In this document: positions 7,759 through 14,800 of the stretch, in pieces | How the letters are laid out: each line of letters begins with the position of its first letter | Position numbering within the stretch: position 1 is the first letter of the stretch | From: DATJGF01 sp035495315 | Lineage (GTDB): Bacteria > Verrucomicrobiota > Verrucomicrobiia > Limisphaerales > UBA8199 | Assembly: GCA_035495315.1 (NCBI GenBank) | Contig: DATJGF010000220.1 | Location: forward strand, 1 to 19,167 | DNA: 19,167 nt | Reading direction: 5' to 3' | Translations under genes and position numbers: made by a program | The notes under the pieces: model-generated | The model's database searches: none | The model's input: only the letters and a program-made list of their open reading frames with translations | What the model was told of the DNA's origin: nothing

Positions 7759-10278
7759 TCAATCCACGAACAAGGCTTCGTTCGACATGAGCAAGACCTG
7801 GGCGAGCTGTTCCCATGCGTTCAATCCTCGCTCGGGCAAGCTGTCCGTCTCCGCCTCTTCGACAAAATGCACCGCCTTGGCGATCTCCGATTCGCTGGGC
7901 AGTCTTCCTAAAACCCGGCCGAATAAAGCTTCAACGCGCTGCTCAGGCTCGATGGCGGCGATGATTTGGGGATCGGCTGCGAGCGCCTGCGCCTGTTGGA
8001 TGACAAAGGGGGAGTTCATCGCAAAGAGCGCCTGCTGTGGGACCGTGGTGCGAGGGCGGCGCTCTACGCATTGATCGGGTATAGCGAAATCAAATGCGCG
8101 GAACATCGCCGGCAAGTCCTGCCGGTTGATCAGGGCGTAGACGGTTCGGCGGCGGCTCAAAGGATCTGTCGCCAGGTCGATTGCGGGGCCGCCACAGCTA
8201 AGGTCAAGCCGTCCGGAAACGAATAGCAACGAATCGCGCATAGCTTCAAAATCGAGCCGACGACGCCCAAAACGGCTGAGCAGCTTATTTTCCGGGTCGC
8301 CGGTCTGAGCCTGTTGGAGCATCGAAGGAGAGGGCAGTGAGGCTTGCTGGTAAGCGCTGCTGAAGAGCATCATGCGGTGCAAGTGTTTTACGCTCCAGCC
8401 CGAACGGATGAATTCCGAGGCGAGCCAATCGAGCAGTTCGGGATGGATCGGAGGAGAGCTGCGGACACCGAAGTCGGTTGTAGAGGCCACGAGTGCTTCG
8501 CCGAAGTGGTGCATCCAAACGCGGTTTACAAACACGCGGGCCGTCAATGGATTCGTCGGACTTGTAATCGCTTGGGCCAGGTCCAAACGTCCGCTGCCTC
8601 GTTCCAAAGCCCGGGGCGGGTCGCCGCTTAATACCCGTAGAAAGGCCCGCGGCACACTTTCCGCAGGACGCGAAGGATTTCCACGGCGAAAAACGTGGGG
8701 TTGGTAAGGCTCTGAGAGATCCGCGACGACCATTGCGCGCGCCGGTGGTCTGTTGGTTGCATTAACCGCGACTTTGTCCAGGTTCGAAACGAGGGTATTA
8801 TACCGGTCTTTCTCGGCGCGGGACATGTGGTTGGGCGTGTCCCGGCGCGGAAAGGAGAGAGGACTATCTGCATTCGTAATGATTTCGAAGAGCTGTGCCT
8901 GCTCCGGGGTTAGGCCGCCCGTGGAGCTCCCGGCGGCTGGTTTTTTTGATTCGTCATAGACGTCACGGAAAACCTGGGCGTAAGTTCGAGCAACCGCGGC
9001 TTTATTCGTTAGCGTCAGTCCAGCCTGGGCGAGAGTTGAAATCACGATCGGGTTGTAAGCAGGCGCACCCTGCCCAACGTCATGCTTGGCGCTTAACGTG
9101 GTTAACTTCTCCGTGATTAGCGCCTGAAACCCATCTTCCGGTAATGACATCAGCTCTGTCCAGGGACCGAAGATGCGATCTTGAGCAGTCGCCTTTTGCT
9201 GCAACCAGTGCCGCATTCGCAACATGAGACTAGGGCGGAAATCGTCCGGCACGAGCGAAAGGGCGAATTGACTCGTTTCAGTGATATCGGGTTCGGTGGT
9301 GCCGGCTCGGTAAAGATAATCGCCGAAGCGCTGTCGGAAATTCTCGGTTAGATGTGCAAACTCGGTATCGATGTGTTGTTCGAGTTCCTTGTGCGCCTGA
9401 GCAAGTTGCTTTTCAAAGTCGGCTCCGCCGGGGACATGTTCAGGGTCTTCAAGCAGCGGGAGGTCGTATGGGCGCTCGGTGCTGGCGAACACGCCGTAAA
9501 GGCCGTAGTAGTCGCGTTGGGTGATAGCGTCGTATTTGTGGTCGTGACACCGGGCGCAGGCGACGGTGAGGCCAAGAAGCCCGCGCGTGGTGGTATCGAT
9601 TTGGTCGTCAATCTGATCATGGGGATTGTTATCGAACATCCGGCCGAGCGTCAGGAATCCGAGGGCTGCGAGGCGCCAGCGGGGAACTGCCGGGCTTGAC
9701 AAATCCGCCGCGAGCTGGTCCTGAACGAACTGGTTGAACGGGAGATCTTCATTGAAGGCACGGATAACGTAATCCCGGTATGTATAGGCGTAAGGGCGCA
9801 AGGCATCTTTGCCGTAGGCTAATACCAGATCTTTGGTGTCGGCGTAGCGGGCGACATCGAGCCAATGGCGGCCCCAGCATTCGCCATAGCGAGGTGAGGC
9901 AAGCAGGTGTTCGACAACATTCGTGAAAGCCCCTGGTGATTCGTCGCGTTCAAACGCGCGAATCTCTTCCCAGCTGGGCGGCAGGCCAACCAGATCATAA
10001 TAGACACGACGAAGAAGAGTCCTGTGATCAGCTGGAAGAGCAAAGGTGAGGTTTTTTTCTTCCAGTTTGGCGAGCAGGAAGGCATCGATAGGCGATTGGA
10101 CTCGCGCCTGAGTCTGCACTTTGGGCAAATCAGGCCGGCGAATGGGTTGGTAAGACCAGTGGCCACGTGCGTCTTCAAAAGATTGTCCGGGTCCAGCTTC
10201 GCTGGTCCCGAAAACCGTCAGGAAGAGCCCACTCGTAAGAGCCGTCACCAGCGAGCTGATTGAGCGCAACTGCTTCAC
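7759..10278 (-). CDS. DUF1549 (PSCyt2) / DUF1553 (PSD1) protein
   Basis: This 839-residue exported protein starts at GTG 10278 with a signal peptide-like N-terminus (hydrophobic core about 8-25). The DUF1549 domain spans about 62-265: SPIDAFLLAKLEE, LLRRVYYDLVGLPPS, YGECWGRHWLDVARYADT and the CARCHDHKYD motif (C241, C244, H245), which could bind a c-type haem. A divergent, partly helical middle follows (about 285-530). The DUF1553 domain spans about 535-820: RGNPSRPAESVPRAFL, NPLTARVFVNRVWMHHFG, FRAFDFAIPDQCVERRPRTTVPQQALF. The N-terminal PSCyt1 cytochrome domain found in many relatives is absent, so this is the short architecture. It is the first gene of the operon, with DUF1501 three bases downstream. 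No strong ribosome binding site precedes the GTG. Confidence 0.94.
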   Translation of the reverse strand: MKQLRSISSLVTALTSGLFLTVFGTSEAGPGQSFEDARGHWSYQPIRRPDLPKVQTQARVQSPIDAFLLAKLEEKNLTFALPADHRTLLRRVYYDLVGLPPSWEEIRAFERDESPGAFTNVVEHLLASPRYGECWGRHWLDVARYADTKDLVLAYGKDALRPYAYTYRDYVIRAFNEDLPFNQFVQDQLAADLSSPAVPRWRLAALGFLTLGRMFDNNPHDQIDDQIDTTTRGLLGLTVACARCHDHKYDAITQRDYYGLYGVFASTERPYDLPLLEDPEHVPGGADFEKQLAQAHKELEQHIDTEFAHLTENFRQRFGDYLYRAGTTEPDITETSQFALSLVPDDFRPSLMLRMRHWLQQKATAQDRIFGPWTELMSLPEDGFQALITEKLTTLSAKHDVGQGAPAYNPIVISTLAQAGLTLTNKAAVARTYAQVFRDVYDESKKPAAGSSTGGLTPEQAQLFEIITNADSPLSFPRRDTPNHMSRAEKDRYNTLVSNLDKVAVNATNRPPARAMVVADLSEPYQPHVFRRGNPSRPAESVPRAFLRVLSGDPPRALERGSGRLDLAQAITSPTNPLTARVFVNRVWMHHFGEALVASTTDFGVRSSPPIHPELLDWLASEFIRSGWSVKHLHRMMLFSSAYQQASLPSPSMLQQAQTGDPENKLLSRFGRRRLDFEAMRDSLLFVSGRLDLSCGGPAIDLATDPLSRRRTVYALINRQDLPAMFRAFDFAIPDQCVERRPRTTVPQQALFAMNSPFVIQQAQALAADPQIIAAIEPEQRVEALFGRVLGRLPSESEIAKAVHFVEEAETDSLPERGLNAWEQLAQVLLMSNEALFVD

Positions 10279-10454
10279 AGGGATACGATTGGAGTCTCGC
10301 AGTGACTTGGCCTGGCGTCAACTGTAGTTAGCCCGTCGGAATGCCACTTTTCAGCGGCAAATCCAAGATACAAGCGCCTGAGGGTAATCGTTCGCTGTCT
10401 AAAAAGTAACTGACCAAACTGCCTGGAAAGAGAAACTTTTCCAGTGGTTCGGTT
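10279..10454. promoter_or_regulatory. Divergent intergenic region
   Basis: These 176 bases separate the minus-strand DUF1549/DUF1553 operon from the plus-strand small membrane protein gene, so promoters for both are expected here by layout. I could not identify convincing -35/-10 boxes or an operator by eye. Confidence 0.4.
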
Positions 10455-10862
10455 TTGAGTTCATGTGTGAATAAAAAAGCGCTGTTTGTCGGGGCGATCT
10501 TTCTGACTGTCGCCATCACCATTATTATTCTGCAGGACAGAGCGGCTATCCGGACCTTGCCTGGCTGCCAGCAGATTGTGCAGACCCACACGGCTGCTGC
10601 CACGGCAGGGCCTAAAGAGGAAGCGGAGTCAGCCCAAGTTACGTTGACTGGAATCACGACTATCCCGGGTCGCCCGCAGGCTCTGCTACGGGTGAAGTGG
10701 TCTGCAAGGTTGTCAAACCGGGAGGCATTTTACATGCTTTCAGAAGGCCAATCGCAAGATGGTCTAACTCTCGATAGCCTTGGTGTCACAAACGCCATTG
10801 TTACATTGAAAGAAGGCCAGCGCAGAAGAACCGTCAGGCTCCAAATAGGCACACAAAGTTGA
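10455..10862 (+). CDS. Small membrane-anchored protein, GspC/PilP-like core (tentative)
   Basis: The frame begins at TTG 10455; GTG 10467 is an equally possible start and gives a better basic N-terminus (VNKKALFVG). No ATG or clear ribosome binding site is seen. The product is 131-135 residues, with one N-terminal membrane helix (about 9-27) and a short linker. The soluble domain contains TLTGITTIPGRPQALLRV, then FYMLSEGQSQDGLTLDSL and IVTLKEGQRRRTVRL. This layout resembles small verrucomicrobial proteins related to the GspC/PilP region of secretion or pilus systems: a short beta domain with 'ILGEG..DGL.V..I....V.L...G'. The assignment is from memory of the pattern only. It sits just upstream of the first attC-like hairpin and may mark the left edge of the cassette region. 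Confidence 0.5.
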   Translation: MSSCVNKKALFVGAIFLTVAITIIILQDRAAIRTLPGCQQIVQTHTAAATAGPKEEAESAQVTLTGITTIPGRPQALLRVKWSARLSNREAFYMLSEGQSQDGLTLDSLGVTNAIVTLKEGQRRRTVRLQIGTQS

Positions 10863-10895
10863 ATTCGCGCCTATACAGCGGTGGTCAATGAAGAC

Positions 10896-10981
10896 AGCGA
10901 ACCAGTCGCGCCAGCCCACGCCGGGAGATCATCTCGCGGCGCGCTGGACGTCATCGGCCCGGCTTGGCTGCGCTCGTCGCT
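10896..10981 (+). other. Degenerate attC-like site (left edge)
   Basis: AGCGAAC (10896-10902) faces a near-complement ending GTCGCT (10976-10981), one base short of GTTCGCT. The inner arms GCGCCAGCCCACGCCGGG (10908-10925) and CCCGGCTTGGCTGCGC (10958-10973) pair with a few bulges. The missing T in the GTT makes it the weakest site of the set. The reductase gene starts 33 bases after it. Confidence 0.4.
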
Positions 10982-11014
10982 AGGCCGCCGTATGGCTATT
11001 GGTACTCTTACGTA

Positions 11015-11563
<549 letters not shown>

Positions 11564-11630
11564 CTATTCTATTTTTTACATCACGCCGTTCGTCCTGATT
11601 CGAAAAGAGGAACAGCATGACCAGAGATCG

Positions 11631-11746
11631 GCCTAACTTTCGGCCGCCGCCGGCCATTGTGTTCGCGGCGTCGTGGGTAGGTTCGCAGCTCCCGGGTTTC
11701 GTCGTTGCTCAGCCACCGGTGGCTGCGGCTGAGCGGGTCGTTAAGC
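11631..11746 (+). other. attC-like site after the reductase gene
   Basis: The boxes GCCTAAC (11631-11637) and GTTAAGC (11740-11746) both match the RYYYAAC and GTTRRRY consensus and pair at 6 of 7 positions. The 116-base length fits attC. Inner arms are less regular (CGGCCGCCGCCGG against GCCGCAGCC-type sequence). The right half also forms its own hairpin, GCTCAGCC (11707-11714) with GGCTGAGC (11727-11734), around the 14-base palindrome AGCCACCGGTGGCT (11711-11724). The antitoxin gene begins 48 bases downstream. Confidence 0.6.
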
Positions 11747-11794
11747 CACCCTACGCGCTTGCAGCAAGCTACTGGACTGATACGTTAATTCGAA

Positions 11795-12043
11795 ATGACG
11801 CAAAAGGTTGCACGCATTCTGGAGGAAGCTGAACGACTTCCGCTAACCGAGCGCGAGGAGTTGGCGGATAAGCTCGTCGAGAGTCTGGCCCGCGATATTC
11901 CGCCTGAGATTGAGCAAGCGCACGTAACCGAGGTGCGACGGCGCATCGCCGAAGTGGCGTCGGGAGAGGTATCGCTAGTTTCCGGCGATGAGGCGATGCG
12001 GCGGGTCCGTCAGCTAGTGGAGTTAGCACGCGCAGGGAGCTGA
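11795..12043 (+). CDS. Addiction module antitoxin (TIGR02574-type)
   Basis: This 82-residue, strongly charged helical protein is of the 'putative addiction module component' family, the antitoxin partner of RelE/ParE-type toxins. The signature is a helical block AERLPLTEREELADKLVESL, then DIPPEIEQAHVTEVRRRIAEV, the short GEVSLVSGDEAMRRVRQLV and a basic end. The start is ATG 11795; an ATTCG-rich stretch precedes it without a clear ribosome binding site. The stop overlaps a downstream ATG as TGATG (12041-12045), where the toxin gene should begin, but that gene is broken after about 22 codons. The antitoxin may thus be an orphan, able to neutralise related toxins elsewhere but with no intact local partner. 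Confidence 0.85.
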   Translation: MTQKVARILEEAERLPLTEREELADKLVESLARDIPPEIEQAHVTEVRRRIAEVASGEVSLVSGDEAMRRVRQLVELARAGS

Positions 12044-12204
12044 TGCCCACTTATGGCTTCCACCCGGTGGAGTATGCAGAGGCCACTCAATATTATCTGC
12101 GAGATGCGAAGGAACCGCTTGATTGTCGTCGCCGTTGCACTCACCGGCTCGCTGGTTGTCGGTGTCGTTCTGCTGGCGCTGAGAGGCCGCCCATGTCCGA
12201 TTGA
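12043..12204 (+). pseudogene. Truncated ParE/RelE-type toxin fragment
   Basis: The frame opens with ATG overlapping the antitoxin stop by one base. Its first residues, MPTYGFHPVEYAEATQYYLRD, match the usual start of ParE/RelE toxins (FHPEA..E...A..YY). From about residue 23 the reading changes to arginine- and cysteine-rich text with no family resemblance and stops at 12202-12204, giving 53 residues instead of 90-100. That change coincides with the start of the next gene at 12104, in another frame, so the toxin 3' part appears replaced by foreign sequence. Only the N-terminal resemblance is seen; the rest is inference. Confidence 0.6.
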
Positions 12205-12535
12205 GATTAGGTTTCTTGGAAATATGATGTCTACCAATTACCGAACAGGCATCACTTTCACGGGACCAACATTTTGGATCAGTAATCGGACGGCCAGAGT
12301 ATTGGCTGTGACCCCGTGGGCGGTGGAGTTAAAGGATGCCGCCCGCTGGACGAAGCGCGATTATCGGGATCTGACCGGTCCGATTTGTTTGGGTCCAAGC
12401 GCAGCCGGGACTCAGACGATAGATTTTTCATCTCAACTTTTTCCGCTGCCGACTAATATGTGGAGACTGGAAATTAATGTCGCAGAGAAGCTTTCCAGGC
12501 CTGACGACAATCGTTCGGCGCAGCCACTTCTATGA
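12104..12535 (+). CDS. Small membrane-anchored protein, unknown function
   Basis: This 143-residue protein starts at ATG 12104 with a basic MRRNRL followed by a long hydrophobic helix (about 6-27), then a probable extracytoplasmic beta domain: PIEIRFLGN, TGPTFWISNRTARVLAV, PWAVELKDAARWTKRDYRDLTGP and MWRLEINV. I recall many short verrucomicrobial proteins of this pattern, with an FxxxNRT beta strand, 'PW.VE', and an ending 'WRL...'. No function is known to me. Its 5' end lies inside the broken toxin reading frame. The last eight residues are encoded by an AATCGTTCGGCGCAGCCA stretch that recurs after the GNAT gene, so the C-terminus is probably not native. A frame upstream to 12053 exists but runs over the toxin remnant. 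Confidence 0.6.
   Translation: MRRNRLIVVAVALTGSLVVGVVLLALRGRPCPIEIRFLGNMMSTNYRTGITFTGPTFWISNRTARVLAVTPWAVELKDAARWTKRDYRDLTGPICLGPSAAGTQTIDFSSQLFPLPTNMWRLEINVAEKLSRPDDNRSAQPLL
12509..12526 (+). repeat. Lone R'-type box repeat (copy 1)
   Basis: AATCGTTCGGCGCAGCCA here is identical at 17 of 18 positions to 13803-13820. It includes GTTCGGC (12513-12519), the same R'-like box that closes the attC-like site after the GNAT gene, but I find no matching AAC box or inner arm 60-150 bases upstream. It may be a half attC left by recombination. Confidence 0.6.
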
Positions 12536-12582
12536 TCGAATGAGACAATGATTACTACATTACGAACAAGTGGTAAGAGGCC

Positions 12583-12678
12583 GGCTTAACGAATCGACGC
12601 ACCGAATGAGCGGCGATACGTCAATTTGAAAATCGGACACCGGAGCATGCCGCTCATCGTTGCTCTTCATCGTTAGCC
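12583..12678 (+). other. attC-like site (best example)
   Basis: The outer arms GGCTTAACGA (12583-12592) and TCGTTAGCC (12670-12678) are complementary apart from one extra base. The inner arms CGAATGAGCGGC (12603-12614) and GCCGCTCATCG (12649-12659) pair fully except for one unpaired A, like the extrahelical base that orients real attC sites. Length is 96 bases with a 34-base variable loop. The SMI1/KNR4 gene starts 16 bases beyond the R' box, a typical cassette spacing. Confidence 0.82.
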
Positions 12679-12693
12679 CTTAAAGCGAGCGCA

Positions 12694-13095
12694 ATGACTG
12701 AGGCGGATTTCCAGCGCATTGAGGAAGAACTGGCGATAAAGCTGCCGAAAAATTATAAGGCACTGATGGCCAATTATCCATTCGCACCGGATTCCTTCAC
12801 GGAGGAGTTTCTGCTACCCAATAGCGTTGAGGGACTGCCAGGCAGCGCCGCAGCTGGCATAAAGTTGCCGCCGAGTAGCTTTATTATCGGGACCGACGGG
12901 GGCGAGCAAGTTTACTTTATCGACTGGTCAAAGGAATCCTCCCCGGTTTATGTTTTTGAGTTAGAGACCGGCAGGACGAAAGAAGAGGCACCGAGCTTGG
13001 ATGCTTATGTTGAGAAGTGCAGAGACATGGGGCTGGAGATAAAACGTGACGAGGAGGAGAGGGCGCGAAAGAAATGGTGGCAATTCTGGAAATAA
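12694..13095 (+). CDS. SMI1/KNR4 (SUKH) family protein
   Basis: This 133-residue soluble protein is of the SMI1/KNR4 (SUKH-1) superfamily, whose bacterial members often act as immunity proteins against nuclease and other toxins. The pattern is an N-terminal helix MTEADFQRIEEELAIKLP followed by KNYKALMANYPF, a central strand region FIIGTDGGEQVYFID, then SPVYVFELETG, and a closing helix SLDAYVEKCRDM. The tail KKWWQFWK is unusually aromatic and basic. The ATG at 12694 follows the R' box of an attC-like site by 16 bases, and the stop is two bases before the next attC-like site, giving a compact cassette. No toxin gene lies nearby, so any immunity target is unknown. Confidence 0.86.
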   Translation: MTEADFQRIEEELAIKLPKNYKALMANYPFAPDSFTEEFLLPNSVEGLPGSAAAGIKLPPSSFIIGTDGGEQVYFIDWSKESSPVYVFELETGRTKEEAPSLDAYVEKCRDMGLEIKRDEEERARKKWWQFWK

Positions 13096-13096
13096 A

Positions 13097-13186
13097 GGCC
13101 AACCACCATACGCAGCGGACCCCGCCACTGCGTTTTGTTTGCTTGCTACATCGGTGGTGCGGGGCCGGTGGTGTGGAGCGTTGGCT
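13097..13186 (+). other. attC-like site after the SMI1/KNR4 gene
   Basis: The outer boxes GGCCAAC (13097-13103) and GTTGGCT (13180-13186) pair at six of seven positions. The inner arms CGGACCCCGCCAC (13116-13128) and GTGGTGCGGGGCCG (13154-13167) pair with one unpaired A and a two-base bulge. The spacers between boxes and arms (12 bases each) do not pair, as in known attC sites. Length is 90 bases. The GNAT gene begins 25 bases later. Confidence 0.8.
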
Positions 13187-13210
13187 GCGGGAGCATTGTC
13201 TGCCACGACG

Positions 13211-13804
13211 ATGATTACAACGCGTTTCAGTACTCCGGAGGATGCCGACGCTATCTCTGCTTGTGTCGATGCTGTTTCTAGAGAGCGGCGGTATTTGGGG
13301 AATACTTCCGGGTTCAGCGCAGAGCAAACTCGTTCGTTCATAGCCTCGCTAGCGGACAGCGGCGGGATTCAGATTTTAGTGGTGGCCGACGGCAAGATCG
13401 TAGGATGGTGCGATGTGACCCCGGTTCCTTTTGAGGGGATGCGCCATGTGGGCCGCTTGGGCATGGGTCTGCTACCGTCTTTTCGTGGCCAGGGTTTAGG
13501 ACGCCGACTTGTTCGTGAAGCATTGAGCCAGGTCTTTGCCAAAAGCTTAAAGCGCGTCGAATTGGAGGTATTTGCTTCAAACAAGATCGCGGTTGGACTC
13601 TACAAGCGAGAGGGATTTGTGATTGAGGGCGTAAAGCGGTTCGCACGGTTTCTGGATGGCGCTGGGGATGACATTTTGATCATGGGTTGTTTGCGGGACG
13701 AATGGCTCTGTGCCGCCAGCCAACATGGTGTTGCATCGGGTGGCGGCCCCGCCGCGCGCCCTGGCAGTTCGGGAGTCACGGAGGGGCCGCTATCGGTGAC
13801 CTAA
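13211..13804 (+). CDS. GNAT family N-acetyltransferase
   Basis: This 197-residue protein is of the Gcn5-related acetyltransferase superfamily, transferring an acetyl group from acetyl-CoA to an unidentified amine. Conserved parts are the N-terminal TTRFSTPEDADAISACVDAV, strand ILVVADGKIVGWCDV, strand VGRLGMGLLPSFRGQGLGRRLV with the acetyl-CoA P-loop RGQGLG (92-97), and VELEVFASNKIAVGLYKREGFVIEG, the usual alpha4/beta6 block. ATG 13211 fits the family start; an open frame further upstream runs through the attC-like site and is not used. Residues from about 170 to the end are encoded by the next attC-like palindrome and are glycine/alanine/proline-rich, so the native stop seems lost and the protein reads through. 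Confidence 0.9.
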   Translation: MITTRFSTPEDADAISACVDAVSRERRYLGNTSGFSAEQTRSFIASLADSGGIQILVVADGKIVGWCDVTPVPFEGMRHVGRLGMGLLPSFRGQGLGRRLVREALSQVFAKSLKRVELEVFASNKIAVGLYKREGFVIEGVKRFARFLDGAGDDILIMGCLRDEWLCAASQHGVASGGGPAARPGSSGVTEGPLSVT

Positions 13805-13813
13805 TCGTTCGGC
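13718..13813 (+). other. attC-like site overlapping the GNAT 3' end
   Basis: AGCCAAC (13718-13724) and GTTCGGC (13807-13813) bound a 96-base palindrome with a perfect inner stem GCGGCCCC (13743-13750) with GGGGCCGC (13783-13790) and partial pairing outside it. The outer boxes pair only with a bulge. Unlike the other sites it lies inside a coding frame, encoding the last 28 residues of the acetyltransferase. Confidence 0.6.
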
Positions 13814-13820
13814 GCAACCA
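13803..13820 (+). repeat. R'-type box repeat (copy 2)
   Basis: AATCGTTCGGCGCAACCA matches 12509-12526 at 17 of 18 positions. Here it is the right end of a recognisable attC-like palindrome. Identity extending past the GTTCGGC box into what should be the next cassette is unusual. Confidence 0.65.
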
Positions 13821-13857
13821 GTTTTAAGGAATTGATTTTATCGTAGTAAGATTCGTC

Positions 13858-14049
13858 ATGCGCTGTCAGAGGTGCCAGAAGCGTGAAGCCACAGTTCATC
13901 TAAGCGAGATGAGCGGAGCGAAGATCCAATCCATCGATTTGTGTGAATCCTGTTGTCGTGTAGTTCATCCGGGCGTTTTAGCGCACGGACTTGATTCTTC
14001 GATGTATCGACCGCCGTCTGATAATCCGCCAACTTCGAGGACCAAGTGA
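13858..14049 (+). CDS. Small McsA/UvrB-like zinc-finger protein
   Basis: This 63-residue protein starts with MRCQRCQKREATVHLSEMSG and continues to IDLCESCCR, giving two CxxC pairs (C3/C6 and C29/C32) that can bind one zinc ion. This matches the N-terminal treble-clef unit of McsA and related proteins (MxCxxC....ATVHLTE......LCExC), here as a stand-alone domain followed by a short unstructured tail. Full McsA partners the McsB arginine kinase; neither partner domain is present. The stop lies three bases before the next attC-like box, so it looks like a one-gene cassette. No ribosome binding site is evident at the ATG. A regulatory or protein-binding role is only a guess. Confidence 0.7.
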   Translation: MRCQRCQKREATVHLSEMSGAKIQSIDLCESCCRVVHPGVLAHGLDSSMYRPPSDNPPTSRTK

Positions 14050-14052
14050 AGA

Positions 14053-14203
14053 GGCCGAACAATTTGCTGGCGACGAACTGCCGCCTCACTTCTGGGCCTC
14101 GTGTCAGGGAGAAGGTTCGACGCGCCGTCCACGCAGTCCCGCTCTGCATTGAAGCCGGAAGCCACTGGTGGCTGGCTCGGGCCGCTGACGCTGGCCGTTG
14201 GGC
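14053..14203 (+). other. attC-like site after the zinc-finger gene
   Basis: GGCCGAAC (14053-14060) and GTTGGGC (14197-14203) pair well, and the R' box fits GTTRRRY exactly. At 151 bases it is the longest of the set, and the inner arms (around GGCGACGAACTGCCGCC and GCCGCTGACGC) pair poorly. The next gene starts 23 bases downstream, a normal cassette spacing. Moderate support only. Confidence 0.45.
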
Positions 14204-14226
14204 CAAAAACAGCATAATTCGATTTT

Positions 14227-14682
14227 ATGAACATACTCTCTAGAATCTCGCGTTACGTCTTAATCCTCTTGGCTGTGTTGGCTCTTCTTTTCATCGGAGG
14301 CGCAGCGGGCTGGTATTTCGGCATGCGGGACGGGGTTGGCTTGGCCTACAGCGAGGTTGCCCTCGCGCTGAGGACGTACCATCTTGCCGCGAAAAACGGA
14401 GATTCCAAGGTGCAGCACAATTGCATCGAGCACCTCAGCGAACTCACCGTCTGCCATCTGGTGGACACCGATACCAGCTCACACCTGACCAGCCAGGTCC
14501 CCTACAAGTCACACGCGAGCATCTCCATGTTGAAGCAAGTATGGCAGCCCGCCTCTAACGCCGTACTCGTCGCCATACCCCACTATCCACACACTCCCAG
14601 GGACCGCGACTACAAAGCCGCCCTTGACCGCATTGCCCCTTCCAAGGTGGACTTGCACTATACACCTCTCTATGCGGAGTGA
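14227..14682 (+). CDS. Membrane-anchored protein, unknown function
   Basis: I do not recognise this 151-residue protein. The start is ATG 14227. A single N-terminal membrane helix (about 9-29, ILLAVLALLFIGGAAGW) is followed by a helical, histidine-containing soluble part: YSEVALALRTYHLAAKNGDSKV and CIEHLSELTVCHLVD. A less regular C-terminal half ends HYTPLYAE. Cysteines at about 65 and 76 could be structural if exported. It has its own plausible attC-like site three bases after the stop and an R'-type box 23 bases before the start, so it fits a one-gene cassette. Confidence 0.6.
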   Translation: MNILSRISRYVLILLAVLALLFIGGAAGWYFGMRDGVGLAYSEVALALRTYHLAAKNGDSKVQHNCIEHLSELTVCHLVDTDTSSHLTSQVPYKSHASISMLKQVWQPASNAVLVAIPHYPHTPRDRDYKAALDRIAPSKVDLHYTPLYAE

Positions 14683-14685
14683 ACG

Positions 14686-14779
14686 TCCCAACTATCGTGC
14701 TGGAGTCGACGGCGGGACGGTGCGTCGGCGGTGTGTTCAGCGCCCTTGCTCCGCCGCGCCTCACCAGGGGTCGTTCCGC
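14686..14779 (+). other. attC-like site after the anchored-protein gene
   Basis: TCCCAAC (14686-14692) and GTTCCGC (14773-14779) bound a 94-base stretch with inner arms CTGGAGTCGACGGCGG (14700-14715) and CCGCCGCGCCTCACCAG (14751-14767). The arms give CTGG/CCAG, AG/CT and CGGCGG/CCGCCG pairs around small bulges. The outer boxes pair weakly. The small gene that follows starts 21 bases later. Confidence 0.55.
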
Positions 14780-14800
14780 TAGCACGCAAGGCCCCGTGCC

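Noticed and set aside
10327..10333. GTTAGCC as a possible attI or R' box left of the array
   Set aside because: No complementary box or palindrome nearby and no integrase gene; a single 7-mer is not evidence.
11617..11832. Plus-strand 71-residue frame between the reductase and antitoxin genes
   Set aside because: It runs through the attC-like palindrome and into the antitoxin start in another phase; no family resemblance.
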